DNA of 64,000 nt from Paracoccaceae bacterium (GCA_013003075.1 JABDLJ010000005.1:39268-103267), one strand, 5' to 3'; numbered from the stretch's first letter, positions 36,671 to 46,833 are shown. The notes: generated from the sequence alone by a model not told the origin. Numbers and translations: made by a program.

Positions 36671-38157
36671 TGGCCGACCTGAACGCTCTGACGATCGCAG
36701 AGGCGCGCGACAAGCTGCGCGCCAAGGAGATCAGCGCAACCGAGCTGACCGAGGCGTGCCTCGCCGCCATTGACGGGGCCGGCGCGCTGAACGCGTTCGT
36801 GCACCATACCCCCGAGATCGCGATGGGTCAGGCAAAGGCGGCCGATGCGCGGCTGATCGCGGGGGACGCGCCGGCGATGTGCGGCATTCCGCTTGGGATC
36901 AAGGATCTCTTTTGCACCAAGGGCGTACCCAGCCAGGCTGCATCAGCCATCCTGAACGGCTTCAAGCCCGCGTACGAAAGCACTGTCAGCCAAAAGCTTT
37001 TCGACGCCGGCGCGATCATGCTGGGCAAGCTGAACATGGACGAGTTCGCGATGGGCTCGTCCAATGAAACCTCCACATACGGTGATGTGGTCAACCCCTG
37101 GCGGCGCGGCAACGACAGCGCGGACCTGACGCCGGGCGGCTCGTCCGGTGGCTCGGCAAGTGCGGTGGCGGCCGATCTTTGCCTTGCGGCGACCGGCACA
37201 GATACCGGCGGCTCGATCCGCCAGCCGGCCGCCTTCGTCGGCATCACCGGCCTCAAGCCAACCTACGGGCGCTGTTCGCGCTGGGGCATCGTGGCCTTCG
37301 CCTCTTCGCTCGATCAGGCCGGGCCGATGACCAAATCGGTGCGCGATGCGGCGATCATGATGGAGGCGATGGCCGGGCACGACCCCAAGGACAGCACCAG
37401 CGCCGATCTTGAGGTGCCCAATTTCGAGGCCATGCTGACCGGTGACATACGCGGCAAGACCATCGGTATCCCGCGCGAGTACCGTATGGACGGCATGCCC
37501 GACGAGATCGAGGCGCTTTGGGCCACGGGCCGCGAGATGCTGCAGGACGCGGGCGCGAAGATCGTCGATATCTCGCTGCCCCATTCCAAGTACGCGCTGC
37601 CGGCCTACTACGTCATCGCGCCGGCCGAGGCGTCGTCCAACCTGGCGCGCTATGACGGTGTGCGCTATGGGCACCGCGCCAAGCTGGCCCAGGGCGACGG
37701 CATCACCGAGATGTATGAAAAGACCCGCGCCGAAGGCTTCGGCGCCGAAGTGCAGCGCCGCGTGATGATCGGCACCTATGTGCTCTCGGCGGGCTTTTAC
37801 GACGCTTACTACAACCGCGCCCGCCGGGTGCGCGCGCTGATCAAGCGCGACTTCGACGCGGTCTTCGCCGAGGGCGTCGATGCGATCCTGACGCCGGCCA
37901 CCCCCTCGGCCGCCTTCGGGCTGGGCGAGATGGCCGACGCCGACCCGGTGCAGATGTATCTCAACGACGTCTTCACGGTGACGGTGAACCTTGCCGGGCT
38001 TCCGGGCATCGCGGTGCCGGCCGGGCTTGACGCGCAAGGCCTGCCCCTGGGCCTGCAGCTGATCGGCCGTCCCTGGGCAGAGGGCGATCTTCTGAACACC
38101 GCCTACGCGCTGGAAGATGCGCTTGGATTTGTTTCCAAGCCCGCCAAATGGTGGTAG
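36667..38157 (+). CDS. gatA: Asp-tRNA(Asn)/Glu-tRNA(Gln) amidotransferase subunit A
   Basis: Amidase signature '[51 protein letters not shown]'. Confidence 0.96.
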   Translation: MMADLNALTIAEARDKLRAKEISATELTEACLAAIDGAGALNAFVHHTPEIAMGQAKAADARLIAGDAPAMCGIPLGIKDLFCTKGVPSQAASAILNGFKPAYESTVSQKLFDAGAIMLGKLNMDEFAMGSSNETSTYGDVVNPWRRGNDSADLTPGGSSGGSASAVAADLCLAATGTDTGGSIRQPAAFVGITGLKPTYGRCSRWGIVAFASSLDQAGPMTKSVRDAAIMMEAMAGHDPKDSTSADLEVPNFEAMLTGDIRGKTIGIPREYRMDGMPDEIEALWATGREMLQDAGAKIVDISLPHSKYALPAYYVIAPAEASSNLARYDGVRYGHRAKLAQGDGITEMYEKTRAEGFGAEVQRRVMIGTYVLSAGFYDAYYNRARRVRALIKRDFDAVFAEGVDAILTPATPSAAFGLGEMADADPVQMYLNDVFTVTVNLAGLPGIAVPAGLDAQGLPLGLQLIGRPWAEGDLLNTAYALEDALGFVSKPAKWW

Positions 38158-38224
38158 CATCGCGCAAAACATGTGCGGATCGCTGAACCTTCCGCATGAG
38201 GCTTAAACGAACAGGTACCTGCCC

Positions 38225-38854
38225 ATGACGCGCTTTCTTGCCCTTGCCGCTGCAGCCGCGCTGCTGACTGCCTGCGCTCCCAGTCCGCCCAACGATGTGG
38301 CCACCGGCGTGGGTTTCGGCTCGCTGGAAGATTTCGACGCTCAGCGCCGCGCCCGCGAGGCAGAACTTGTCGGCGCCTCGCCCACCAACCCGGTGATCTC
38401 GCAAGAGCCCGAAGGCGGATCGCCCGGTCCGGCGCCCGATGTCACCGTCAACAACCCCGGCATCTCGGACACCAATGATTTCGGCGCCGTCTCCGGGCGC
38501 GAGACGATCGAGGACAATGCCGAGCGCCTTGCCGCGCAGCGCGAGGTCTACGAAGTAATCCAGCCAACCGCGGTCCCCGAGCGGCCCAGATCGGACCGGC
38601 CCAATATCGTGGAATACGCGCTTGGCACGCGTCACCCGGTGGGGCAGGTGGTCTGGAAGCGGTCGGGCTTCAACTCCGACGACCGGTTCCAGCGCGCCTG
38701 TGCCCGCTATGCTACGCAAGACCAGGCGCAAGAGGATTTCCTGGCCCGCGGCGGCCCGCGCAACGACCGCTTCGGTCTCGATCCAGATGGCGACGGCTAT
38801 GCCTGTTTCTGGGATCCCAGCCCGTTCCGCACGGTCCAGTCGTCCGGCAACTGA
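38225..38854 (+). CDS. Excalibur-like calcium-binding-motif lipoprotein
   Basis: Lipobox 'AALLTACAPS'; C-terminal 'FGLDPDGDGYACFWDPSPFR'. Confidence 0.72.
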   Translation: MTRFLALAAAAALLTACAPSPPNDVATGVGFGSLEDFDAQRRAREAELVGASPTNPVISQEPEGGSPGPAPDVTVNNPGISDTNDFGAVSGRETIEDNAERLAAQREVYEVIQPTAVPERPRSDRPNIVEYALGTRHPVGQVVWKRSGFNSDDRFQRACARYATQDQAQEDFLARGGPRNDRFGLDPDGDGYACFWDPSPFRTVQSSGN

Positions 38855-38860
38855 TCCGGC

Positions 38861-39577
38861 ATGGCGCATCGCCAGTGCCCATCCCCGAATTTCGGACATC
38901 GGCGCGGCGGCGCCGCCCCGTCGCTGGTCGTGCTGCACTACACCGCGATGGACAGCGCCGATGCGGCGCTGCAACGGATGTGCGATCCCGGCACCGAGGT
39001 CTCGGCCCACTACCTGATCGACGAGCGCGGCGAGACGATCCAGATGGTAGACGAGGCGGACCGCGCCTGGCATGCCGGGGCCGGTCAGTGGCGCGGCATC
39101 GATGACGTCAATTCGCATTCGATCGGGATCGAGCTTGCGAATTCCGGCGCCGCGCCCTTCACGCATCGCCAGATGTGCGCGCTGGAAGCGCTGCTGGCCA
39201 GGATCATGCAGCGTCACGGCATCCCCGCAGAAGGCGTGATCGGCCACTCCGACATGGCGCCGGGGCGCAAATCGGATCCCGGGGCGCGGTTCGACTGGCA
39301 GCGCCTGGCGCGGCAGGGGCTTGCCGTCTGGCCCGGCCTGCCGGGGGATGGCGGAGCGGCCGCGCGAAACACCGGTGATCCCGATCCGCAAAGCTTCCGC
39401 ACAGCGCTTGGCGCCTTTGGCTATCCGTCCGGCGAAGAGATCTCGGATGAGACGCTGCTGCACGCCTTCCGAATGCGCTTTCGCCCCGGCGGCGCGGGCC
39501 TTGACCGGTTCGATCTCGCCATCGCCGAAAGCCTCGCGGACCGCTTTGCCGTTGACCGGGCATCGCGGAGTTCCTAA
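38861..39577 (+). CDS. N-acetylmuramoyl-L-alanine amidase (AmpD family)
   Basis: 'VVLHYTAMDSADAALQRMCDPGTEVSAHYLIDERGETIQMVDEADRAWHAG', 'GHSDMAPGRKSDPGARFDW'. Confidence 0.92.
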   Translation: MAHRQCPSPNFGHRRGGAAPSLVVLHYTAMDSADAALQRMCDPGTEVSAHYLIDERGETIQMVDEADRAWHAGAGQWRGIDDVNSHSIGIELANSGAAPFTHRQMCALEALLARIMQRHGIPAEGVIGHSDMAPGRKSDPGARFDWQRLARQGLAVWPGLPGDGGAAARNTGDPDPQSFRTALGAFGYPSGEEISDETLLHAFRMRFRPGGAGLDRFDLAIAESLADRFAVDRASRSS

Positions 39578-39580
39578 GTA
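39552..39580 (+). promoter_or_regulatory. Candidate rnpB promoter TTGACC-N17-TAAGTA overlapping the amidase 3' end
   Basis: -35/-10 spacing of 17 and -10 end 6 nt before the P1 helix 5' strand. Confidence 0.5.
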
Positions 39581-39584
39581 AGCA

Positions 39585-39985
39585 GTGCGCGGATGGCTGG
39601 ATGATCGCGGGTAGGGCAGGGCAACCTGCCACGGCCCGAGGAAAGTCCGGACTCCATGAAGCAACGGTGCCGGGTAACGCCCGGCCGGGGAAACCCGAGG
39701 GAAAGCGCCACAGAAATCAGACCGCCGCGGATCCGTCCGGGGCAAGGGTGAAACGGTGGGGTAAGAGCCCACCGCGGGACTGGCAACAGGACCGGCACGG
39801 CAAGCCCCACCGGGAGCAATGCCAAATAGGGACCTCGCGCGGGCCGTAAGGCGCCGCAGGGCCGCTTCAGCCCAGAGGTCCGGGTTGGCAGCTAAAGCGC
39901 GCTGGTAACGGCGGGCTTAGACGAATGATCATCCAGGGGCGGCGTGCCGCCCGGGACAGAATCCGGCTTACAGGCCATCCGCGCG
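39585..39985 (+). ncRNA. rnpB: RNase P RNA (bacterial type A)
   Basis: Conserved 'gaggaaagtccggactcc', 'gaaagcgccacagaaa', 'acagaatccggcttacaggcca'; P1 helix gcgcggatggc (39587-39597) pairs gccatccgcgc (39974-39984). Confidence 0.95.
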
Positions 39986-40177
39986 TTTTCACCCCCTCAC
40001 CGGGGTAGTTTGATTTCAGGCAAAATACCGTATAGATTGAAAAATTATGAGGTCCACACAACTAAAAGAAGATTGTTTCTTGTCTGGCCGCTGAAAAAGC
40101 TTATCTGACACCTGTTAACCATTCAGCAATTTGACTATGCTCCCCAAGGCCCCGAAGTCTCGCCGAAAGCTCGGTCT

Positions 40178-40663
40178 ATGTCCGAAGATGATCACAAGGA
40201 ACGATTGCCGGTGGCGCCGCGGCGCCAGGCGGCGATGGATATGTTCCACAACCAGCAGACGGGATTCTTTCCCCGGGGGCAAAGCATCACCCGCGAGACT
40301 GTCTTTGACTACCTGCGAACGTCGTCCGACAACGTGAAGCTTCTCGATACCACCGGGCGCGTGATTTTCGCCAACAAGCACAGCCGCGATTCGATCGGAT
40401 CGCGCGTGGTGAACGGGCGGTACTGGTGGGATCTCTGGCCGTCGGAATCGCACCCGCTTGTCATAGACGCGCTGAAGCGCGTGCTGCAGGGAAGCACGGT
40501 CGATTTTCTGGGCTTCCGCACCTCGCAAAACGGCTCGCCCGGCTGGTGGCAGGTCGAAATGGCCGCGCTTACCGATGAATTCGACCAAATCGACATGATT
40601 TTCATGGTTGCGCGCGATCTGACCCCGCGTGTCGGCGCACAGGCAGTGGCAAGCCGCTTCTAG
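40178..40663 (+). CDS. PAS-domain protein (stand-alone)
   Basis: 'VKLLDTTGRVIFANKHSRDSIGSRVVNGRYWWDLWPSESHPLVIDALKRVLQGSTVDF'. Confidence 0.7.
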   Translation: MSEDDHKERLPVAPRRQAAMDMFHNQQTGFFPRGQSITRETVFDYLRTSSDNVKLLDTTGRVIFANKHSRDSIGSRVVNGRYWWDLWPSESHPLVIDALKRVLQGSTVDFLGFRTSQNGSPGWWQVEMAALTDEFDQIDMIFMVARDLTPRVGAQAVASRF

Positions 40664-40781
40664 CCGCCGGCGCAGGCACCGCGGGATTTTCCGGTTGACT
40701 TGGCGCGCCCGGTGATTAAAACGCGGGCTTCATGGATTTCTGGGCGCCCGGACCGCGGGCACCCGCGCAGGAGACAGTCAA

Positions 40782-40949
40782 ATGGCGAAACCGACCACGA
40801 TCAAGATCCGCCTGAATTCGACAGCGGACACGGGCCATTTCTACGTGACCAAGAAAAACGCGCGCACGATGACCGAGAAAATGGTGGTACGGAAGTACGA
40901 CCCGGTTGCGCGCAAGCACGTCGAGTACAAGGAAGGCAAGATCAAGTAA
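40782..40949 (+). CDS. rpmG: 50S ribosomal protein L33 (55 aa, below ORF-track cutoff)
   Basis: Own translation: [62 protein letters not shown]16-TAAAAC promoter upstream (40695-40722) and terminator downstream. Confidence 0.97.
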   Translation: MAKPTTIKIRLNSTADTGHFYVTKKNARTMTEKMVVRKYDPVARKHVEYKEGKIK

Positions 40950-40976
40950 CCTTCCGGCGCATCGACCCGGCAAAGA

Positions 40977-41003
40977 CCGCGCAGCATCCTGCGCGGTTTT
41001 TTT
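40977..41003 (+). terminator. Intrinsic terminator of rpmG
   Basis: ccgcgcag-catc-ctgcgcgg-ttttttt. Confidence 0.93.
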
Positions 41004-41041
41004 GTGCCCGATCCCGCAGGGCTGTAGAAAGGACGCTCGCC

Positions 41042-41593
41042 ATGACAAACCCATCGCCTGATATCCGCAGAGCGAGCCCGGCCGACAAGGCCGCAGTCGA
41101 TCACGTGCTGCAGGCAAGCTACGGGGCGCTTCTGAAGCCGGACTACACGCCCGGCACGCTGGCCGAGGTCTTGCCGCTGATCACCAAAGCCAAGCCGCAG
41201 CTTCTGACCTCTGGGACCTATTACATCGCCGAGCTGGACGGGCAGGCGGCCGCGGTCGGCGGCTGGACCGCCACTGTGCCGATGCGCGATGAGGCCGTGC
41301 CGGGCCAGGCGCATATCCGGCATGTGGCCTGCCACCCCAAGCATACCGGACAGGGGGTCTCGCGGGCGCTGATGGAGACGATCCTGAACGATATCCGCGC
41401 CGCGGGCCTGACCGAAATCATGTGCTACAGCACCCTGACGGCCGAGGGATTTTATGCCCGGCTCGGTTTCGAACGCCAGCGCGCCTTCGATTTGATGCTG
41501 ACCGAGACGGTCGCGCTCCCCTCGATCGTGATGCGCCGCCGCGCAAAAACTTGCCGGGCAGGGGCTGTTTCCAGATCAGATCGGACTAGTTGA
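41042..41593 (+). CDS. GNAT-family N-acetyltransferase
   Basis: 'HIRHVACHPKHTGQGVSRALMETILNDIRAAG' acetyl-CoA binding region. Confidence 0.88.
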   Translation: MTNPSPDIRRASPADKAAVDHVLQASYGALLKPDYTPGTLAEVLPLITKAKPQLLTSGTYYIAELDGQAAAVGGWTATVPMRDEAVPGQAHIRHVACHPKHTGQGVSRALMETILNDIRAAGLTEIMCYSTLTAEGFYARLGFERQRAFDLMLTETVALPSIVMRRRAKTCRAGAVSRSDRTS

Positions 41594-41599
41594 TAGCGC

Positions 41600-42094
41600 A
41601 TGGCGATCGAGCTTTTCTCTCTCCGCAAGGCGGACATGTCGGATATCTCTTCGATCGATGGGCTTTTGCGGCGCAGCTATCCCGCCTTGCTCAAGAAGGA
41701 CTACCCGCCATCGGTGATGGTTATGGCGGTGCCGCTGATTTCGCGTGCCAACCCTGACCTGATCCGGCGGGGAACCTATATATTGGTTGAGGCATCCGGC
41801 CGGCGCGCGGTGGGCGCGGGCGGCTGGAGCGTGTCGCGCCAGACAAAGGATGCCGCCGAGGTGCGGCACCTGGCGATCGATCCCGACTTCCTGCGCCGCG
41901 GTCTTGGAACGCTCATTCTGGAGCGCGTCGCCAGCGAGGCGCGCTCGGCCGGGCTGCGCCAGCTTTACGCACATGCCGCGCTTGGCGCGGTGCCGTTCTA
42001 CAGTGCCAACGAATTTGAGGCCCTGAACCCGGTCACAGTGCCGTTGCGGCCCGGGATCTCCTTCGAGGCGATGCGCATGGTGCGCCCCCTGTGA
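41600..42094 (+). CDS. GNAT-family N-acetyltransferase, tandem paralogue
   Basis: 'VRHLAIDPDFLRRGLGTLILERVASEARSAG'; same layout as the upstream GNAT. Confidence 0.88.
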   Translation: MAIELFSLRKADMSDISSIDGLLRRSYPALLKKDYPPSVMVMAVPLISRANPDLIRRGTYILVEASGRRAVGAGGWSVSRQTKDAAEVRHLAIDPDFLRRGLGTLILERVASEARSAGLRQLYAHAALGAVPFYSANEFEALNPVTVPLRPGISFEAMRMVRPL

Positions 42095-42127
42095 CGGCGG
42101 CGCGGATCCTGCGAGCCACGAAAACGA

Positions 42128-42155
42128 AAAAGGCCGGCGATATCGCCGGCCTTTT
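42128..42155. terminator. Bidirectional terminator between convergent genes
   Basis: Perfect palindrome aaaaggccggcgatatcgccggcctttt. Confidence 0.92.
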
Positions 42156-42176
42156 CGTCTTCAGTTGAACGTCGCG

Positions 42177-42917
42177 TCATTCGCGATTGCCCAGGAACTG
42201 CAGCAGGAACATGAACAGGTTGATGAAGTCGAGATAGAGGTTCAGCGCCCCCATGATCGCCGACTTGCCAAGCCATTCTTCGTCCATCGCATGCGCGTGC
42301 TGGATATAGTCGTTCTTGATCTTCTGCGTGTCATACGCCGTCAGCGCCGCGAATATCAGCACACCGATGATCGACACCGCAAACATGATCGCGGGCGACT
42401 GCAGGAAGAGATTGACGACCATCGCCACGATCAGGCCGATCACGCCCATGATCAGGAACGATCCCCAGCCCGAGATGTCTTTCTTCGTCGTGTAACCCCA
42501 TAGCGACAAACCCGCGAACGAGATCGAGGTTATCAGGAAGGTCTGCGCGATCGACAGGCCGGTGAAGGCCGCGAAGATCCACGCGATCGACAGTCCCATG
42601 ACCGCCGCGAAAGCGTAGAAGAAGGTTTGCGCGCCAGCAGCGCTCAGCCGGTTGATCATCGCGCCGAAGGCGAAAACCATGATCAGCGGTGCAAACATGA
42701 CGATCCAGCCAAGGATGTTCGGCGACAACGTCACCGGATCGCGGAAGATCGCCAGCAACGCCGGGCTGGTGCCCACGGCCCACGCCACGGCAGCTGTTAC
42801 CAGCAAACCAACGGACATGGTCCCGTAGACCTTGTTCATGTGGGCGCGAAGCCCCTCGTCAATCGCTGCACCGGCTGCGGTGCCGACACCGGTCCGTGCC
42901 GTCTGAAATTCAGCCAT
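42177..42917 (-). CDS. Bax inhibitor-1/YccA family membrane protein
   Basis: 7 TM; 'TFLITSISFAGLSLWGYTTKKDISGWGSFLIMGVIGLIVA', C-terminal 'ALNLYLDFINLFMFLLQFLGNRE'. Confidence 0.94.
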   Translation of the reverse strand: MAEFQTARTGVGTAAGAAIDEGLRAHMNKVYGTMSVGLLVTAAVAWAVGTSPALLAIFRDPVTLSPNILGWIVMFAPLIMVFAFGAMINRLSAAGAQTFFYAFAAVMGLSIAWIFAAFTGLSIAQTFLITSISFAGLSLWGYTTKKDISGWGSFLIMGVIGLIVAMVVNLFLQSPAIMFAVSIIGVLIFAALTAYDTQKIKNDYIQHAHAMDEEWLGKSAIMGALNLYLDFINLFMFLLQFLGNRE

Positions 42918-43061
42918 TATTAGCCTCCAAAAAAGCTCACCAATTGGGCCGCTCTCGTAGTTCGGCCGCCCTCGGAACCAATATTGGCTTAGGCGGCCTT
43001 GTTTTCAAGGGGAACCGTGCAAGAAGAATGGCTAAATAATGGGCATTGCAACTATGTCACG

Positions 43062-43280
43062 TCAGGCGCGCGGGAAGCTGGGGATATCGCGCATCGGCCG
43101 TGCCATCTCTGCGGCGATGTCGGCTTGGCTCAGCCCAAGGTCGCGCAGCCGTTCGGCGTCCATGTCGGCCAGCTTGCGGCGCTCTTGCCAGGCGGCGTAA
43201 ACGGCGACAAGCCGGTCCAGAAGCGTCGGCGCGCCAATGTCGGTCGCGGGGCGGGGCATGTGCAAGACGATGCTTTTCAT
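43062..43280 (-). CDS. DUF1127-domain small protein
   Basis: 'LVAVYAAWQERRKLADMDAERLRDLGLSQADIAAEMARP'. Confidence 0.88.
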   Translation of the reverse strand: MKSIVLHMPRPATDIGAPTLLDRLVAVYAAWQERRKLADMDAERLRDLGLSQADIAAEMARPMRDIPSFPRA

Positions 43281-43403
43281 GGCTACATCCTTTCTTATTC
43301 GTGATGCTTGAGGGATGTTTGATCACTTGATGTGATTTATCTAGTGCGCTAACATCCATAAGTAAACCGAATGATTTTGATATTTTGCATCAGGAATATT
43401 GAT

Positions 43404-44258
43404 ATGCCTCGAAACCTTGATCTGACCGCCTTGCGCTCGTTCGTCGCTGTTGCCGAAACCGGCGGCGTGACCAAGGCCGCTGGGTTCTTGCACCTCACGC
43501 AATCGGCGGTCTCGATGCAGCTCAAGCGTCTTGAAGAGGGGCTGGGCATATCGCTTCTGGATCGCTCGGCGCGCTCTGTGTCGCTGACCACCGCCGGTGA
43601 GCAGCTGCTCAGCTACGCGCGCCGGATGCTGGACCTCAACGACGAGGTGTTCGCTCGCATGACCCACCAGGCCTACGAGGGCGAGGTCGTGCTGGGCGTG
43701 CCGCATGACATCGTCTATCCGGCGATCCCGCGGGTTCTGCAGCAATTCAACAGCGACTATCCGCGCGTCAAGGTGCAGCTGATCTCGTCCTTTACCCGCA
43801 GCCTGAAGGACAGTTTCGCGCGCGGCGCGTGCGATCTGATCCTGACCACCGAAGACACCGTGGACCCCGGCGGGCAAACCCTGTGCGAGATCCCGCTGGT
43901 GTGGATCGGCGCGCCGAACGGGTCGGCCTGGAAGCAGCGCCCGCTGAAGCTGGCATTTGAGCATGACTGCCTCTTTCGCGGCTCGGTGCAGCGCGCGCTC
44001 GATGCCCAGGAGGTGCCATGGGAGATGGCGGTCGAGGCCGAAAGCACCCGCACCATCGAGGCCGGCGTATCGGCGGACCTGGCGGTGACGGCGATCCTAG
44101 ATGGCATGGCCCCGCCCTATATCGAGAAGATCGCCCATAACGGCGCCTTGCCCGACTTGCCGTCCAAGAAGGTCAACCTTTACGTGTCCGAGACCGGCGG
44201 CGGGCAGGTCCTGAAGGATCTCGAAAAGCTGGTCCGCGCCGCCTACCGGGGCGGCTAG
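43404..44258 (+). CDS. LysR-family transcriptional regulator
   Basis: 'LDLTALRSFVAVAETGGVTKAAGFLHLTQSAVSMQLKRLEEGLGISLLDRSAR'. Confidence 0.94.
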   Translation: MPRNLDLTALRSFVAVAETGGVTKAAGFLHLTQSAVSMQLKRLEEGLGISLLDRSARSVSLTTAGEQLLSYARRMLDLNDEVFARMTHQAYEGEVVLGVPHDIVYPAIPRVLQQFNSDYPRVKVQLISSFTRSLKDSFARGACDLILTTEDTVDPGGQTLCEIPLVWIGAPNGSAWKQRPLKLAFEHDCLFRGSVQRALDAQEVPWEMAVEAESTRTIEAGVSADLAVTAILDGMAPPYIEKIAHNGALPDLPSKKVNLYVSETGGGQVLKDLEKLVRAAYRGG

Positions 44259-44259
44259 A

Positions 44260-45240
44260 TCAAGGCTCGATGATGATCTTGCCGGTCGCCGCCCGCGCCG
44301 CCAGAAGCTCTTGCGCGCGGCCGGCCTCCGCAAGCGGCAAACGATGGCTGATATGCGGGGTCAGATCACCGCTGGCCACCCAGCCCAGAAGCGTGCGCAG
44401 GCTGCCGGTCAGCACGTCTGGTGCAAACGCCGGGTAGCCGCCCCAGTTGAGACCGATGACGTCGACGTTCTTCACCAGAAGATGCGCCGCGTTGATCTGC
44501 GGCACCGTGCCGCTGGCAAAGCCGATCGCAAGAAGGCGCGCCTCGGGCCGCAACGCCCGCAGCGCTGCATCGAAAAGCGCGCCGCCCACTGTGTCGTAGA
44601 CGACATCGGCGCGGCCAAGCTTCAGCATCTCTGATCTGAGATCGCTTGCATCGGTATCGACAACCTCATGTGCCCCGGCAGCGCGGGCGATGGCGCATTT
44701 GTCCGGCCCGCGCGCCGCCGCGATGACACGGGCGCCCATGCGCGCGCCGATCTCGACCGCCGTCAGGCCAACGCCGCCCGCGGCACCTGTGACCAGCAAG
44801 GTCTCGGACGCGCGCAGCCGGGCCCGGCGCTCAAGCGCAAGGTGGCTTGTGCCATACGCGATCGGAACCGCGGCGCCGACATCGAATGGCACGGGCCTTG
44901 GAAGCGGCAGGCACCGGCTGGCGGCCACGCTGGCATATTGCGCAAACGCGCCCTGTCCGCAGAACGCGACCACGCGGTCGCCAGGCTCGAAGCCATCAAC
45001 GCCCGGACCAAGGTCGACGATTTGTCCGGCCAGTTCCATGCCAAGCGTGAATGGCCTGTCCGGGGTGTCCTGGTAGCTGCCGCCGATCATCAACTGGTCG
45101 GCGAAATTGGCGCCGGCGGCCCTGACCGCGATCAGAATCTCGCCAGGCCCGGGCCTTGGCACAGGGCATTTGACCAACTGCGGTGCGGGCGCGCCGGGCG
45201 CCAGTCGGAAGGCGGTCATCTGGCTGGGAAGATCGGTCAA
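44260..45240 (-). CDS. NADPH:quinone oxidoreductase/zinc-type MDR alcohol dehydrogenase
   Basis: 'VTGAAGGVGLTAVEIGARMGARVIAAARG', 'DVVYDTVGGALFDAALRAL'. Confidence 0.9.
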   Translation of the reverse strand: MTDLPSQMTAFRLAPGAPAPQLVKCPVPRPGPGEILIAVRAAGANFADQLMIGGSYQDTPDRPFTLGMELAGQIVDLGPGVDGFEPGDRVVAFCGQGAFAQYASVAASRCLPLPRPVPFDVGAAVPIAYGTSHLALERRARLRASETLLVTGAAGGVGLTAVEIGARMGARVIAAARGPDKCAIARAAGAHEVVDTDASDLRSEMLKLGRADVVYDTVGGALFDAALRALRPEARLLAIGFASGTVPQINAAHLLVKNVDVIGLNWGGYPAFAPDVLTGSLRTLLGWVASGDLTPHISHRLPLAEAGRAQELLAARAATGKIIIEP

Positions 45241-45519
45241 GGCCGGCGTATTCCTTCAATTCGACGCACGAATAGCTTTATTTCCAGGGCCTTTTATGTC
45301 AAAACACGTCATACGGTACCAGCTTTGCCACCAGCCTGATCCCGATTTTCAGGCTCGGATCAAAGAATGACATTTTTTTTATTATACTTATCAGACGGTT
45401 ATGTTTTGTTAAACGTCTGCTGCCTATCCTAAAAGACAGGTTGCTGTATTATCTTGAATAGATAATTTACTCGCCGATAGGTATAGTACCGAAATTGAGA
45501 TATGTGACAGGAGCGGAAA

Positions 45520-45885
45520 ATGAAACATCCCGTAGATGTACACGTAGGTAAGCGCATCCGGCATCGGCGGTGGATGATCGGCATGACCCAGCAGCAGTTG
45601 GCCGAGAAGGTTGGCATCAAGTTCCAGCAGATCCAGAAATACGAAACCGGGATGAACCGCGTCAGCGCCTCCCGGTTGTGGGATATCTCCGAAGTCGTTG
45701 GTGTTCCGGTGTCCTATTTCTTCGAAGGTCTCTCTGAGGGCGAGATCGCCGAGACAGAGGGCGTTCAGGGCGACATCATGACCGACAAGGAAGCCCTGGA
45801 ACTGGTGCGATCCTATTATGCGATCCCGGAAAACCAGCGCCGGCGGCTCTTCGATCTGGCCCGGGTGCTGAGCGACGACAGCTAA
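45520..45885 (+). CDS. XRE-family HTH transcriptional regulator
   Basis: 'VGKRIRHRRWMIGMTQQQLAEKVGIKFQQIQKYETGMNRVSASRLWDIS'. Confidence 0.93.
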   Translation: MKHPVDVHVGKRIRHRRWMIGMTQQQLAEKVGIKFQQIQKYETGMNRVSASRLWDISEVVGVPVSYFFEGLSEGEIAETEGVQGDIMTDKEALELVRSYYAIPENQRRRLFDLARVLSDDS

Positions 45886-45993
45886 GATGGCAGCGGGGCG
45901 GGCCGCCACCCCGGCGCAGCCACGCCGCACCGATCCTTGACCGCGCCCGCCAGGATCGGATAACGCCGCTGCATGGCAATTCGGGCGGTCCCC

Positions 45994-46791
45994 ATGACAG
46001 ACATCCGCGGATACGCGACCCATGATGCGCTTGCGCTTGCAGGCCGGCTGGCCGATGCCGCGCGCATCGAGACGCTGCGCTATTTTCGCACCGACCAGCT
46101 CGCGACCGAAAGCAAAGAGGCGCAGTTCGATCCGGTAACGGTGGCCGACCGCGCCGCCGAGGCCGCGATGCGCGATCTGATCGAAGCCGAGCGGCCGCAG
46201 GACGGCATCCTCGGCGAGGAATATGACGACAAGCAATCCCGCTCTGGCCTGACATGGGTGCTCGATCCGATCGACGGCACCCGCGGCTATATCAGCGGCA
46301 CACCGACATGGGGCGTCCTGATCGCGCTCTGTGACGAGACCGGGCCGCGCCTTGGGATCATCGATCAGCCCTATATCGGCGAACGCTTCATCGGCGCTCC
46401 GGGCCTGGCGCAGCTGCAGGGCCCGCAAGGCCCGCGCAGCCTGAAGGCGCGCGCGCCCCGTGCGCTTGGCGAGGCGACGCTCTTCACCACCTTCCCCGAG
46501 GTCGGCACCGCCGCAGAGGGCGCTGCCTTTGCGCGCGTGGCCGCGGCCGCGCAGCTGGTGCGATACGGCACCGACTGCTATGCCTACGCGCTGCTTGCCG
46601 CGGGACAGATCGATCTCGTTATCGAGGCCGGACTCAACCCATACGATATCTGCGCGCCGATCGCGGTGATCGAGGCGGCCGGCGGCATCGTCACCGACTG
46701 GACCGGCGGTGCGGCCCATGGCGGCGGCCGCGTCATCGCCGCTGCAAACCCGCAGATCCACGCCGACGCGCTGGTGCTGCTTGCCGGATAG
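45994..46791 (+). CDS. Inositol-monophosphatase family / histidinol-phosphatase HisN-like
   Basis: 'ILGEEYDDKQSRSGLTWVLDPIDGTRGYISGTPTWG', 'YDICAPIAVIEAAGGIVTDW'. Confidence 0.88.
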   Translation: MTDIRGYATHDALALAGRLADAARIETLRYFRTDQLATESKEAQFDPVTVADRAAEAAMRDLIEAERPQDGILGEEYDDKQSRSGLTWVLDPIDGTRGYISGTPTWGVLIALCDETGPRLGIIDQPYIGERFIGAPGLAQLQGPQGPRSLKARAPRALGEATLFTTFPEVGTAAEGAAFARVAAAAQLVRYGTDCYAYALLAAGQIDLVIEAGLNPYDICAPIAVIEAAGGIVTDWTGGAAHGGGRVIAAANPQIHADALVLLAG

Positions 46792-46833
46792 CCCGCGGGT
46801 TTGCTAGAAGGGCTGCGCCGGGCAGGTCCTTCC

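Noticed and set aside
36943-39772. Long minus-strand ORFs (409 and 599 aa)
   Set aside because: Shadows of gatA, the lipoprotein and the AmpD-type amidase, also overlapping rnpB.
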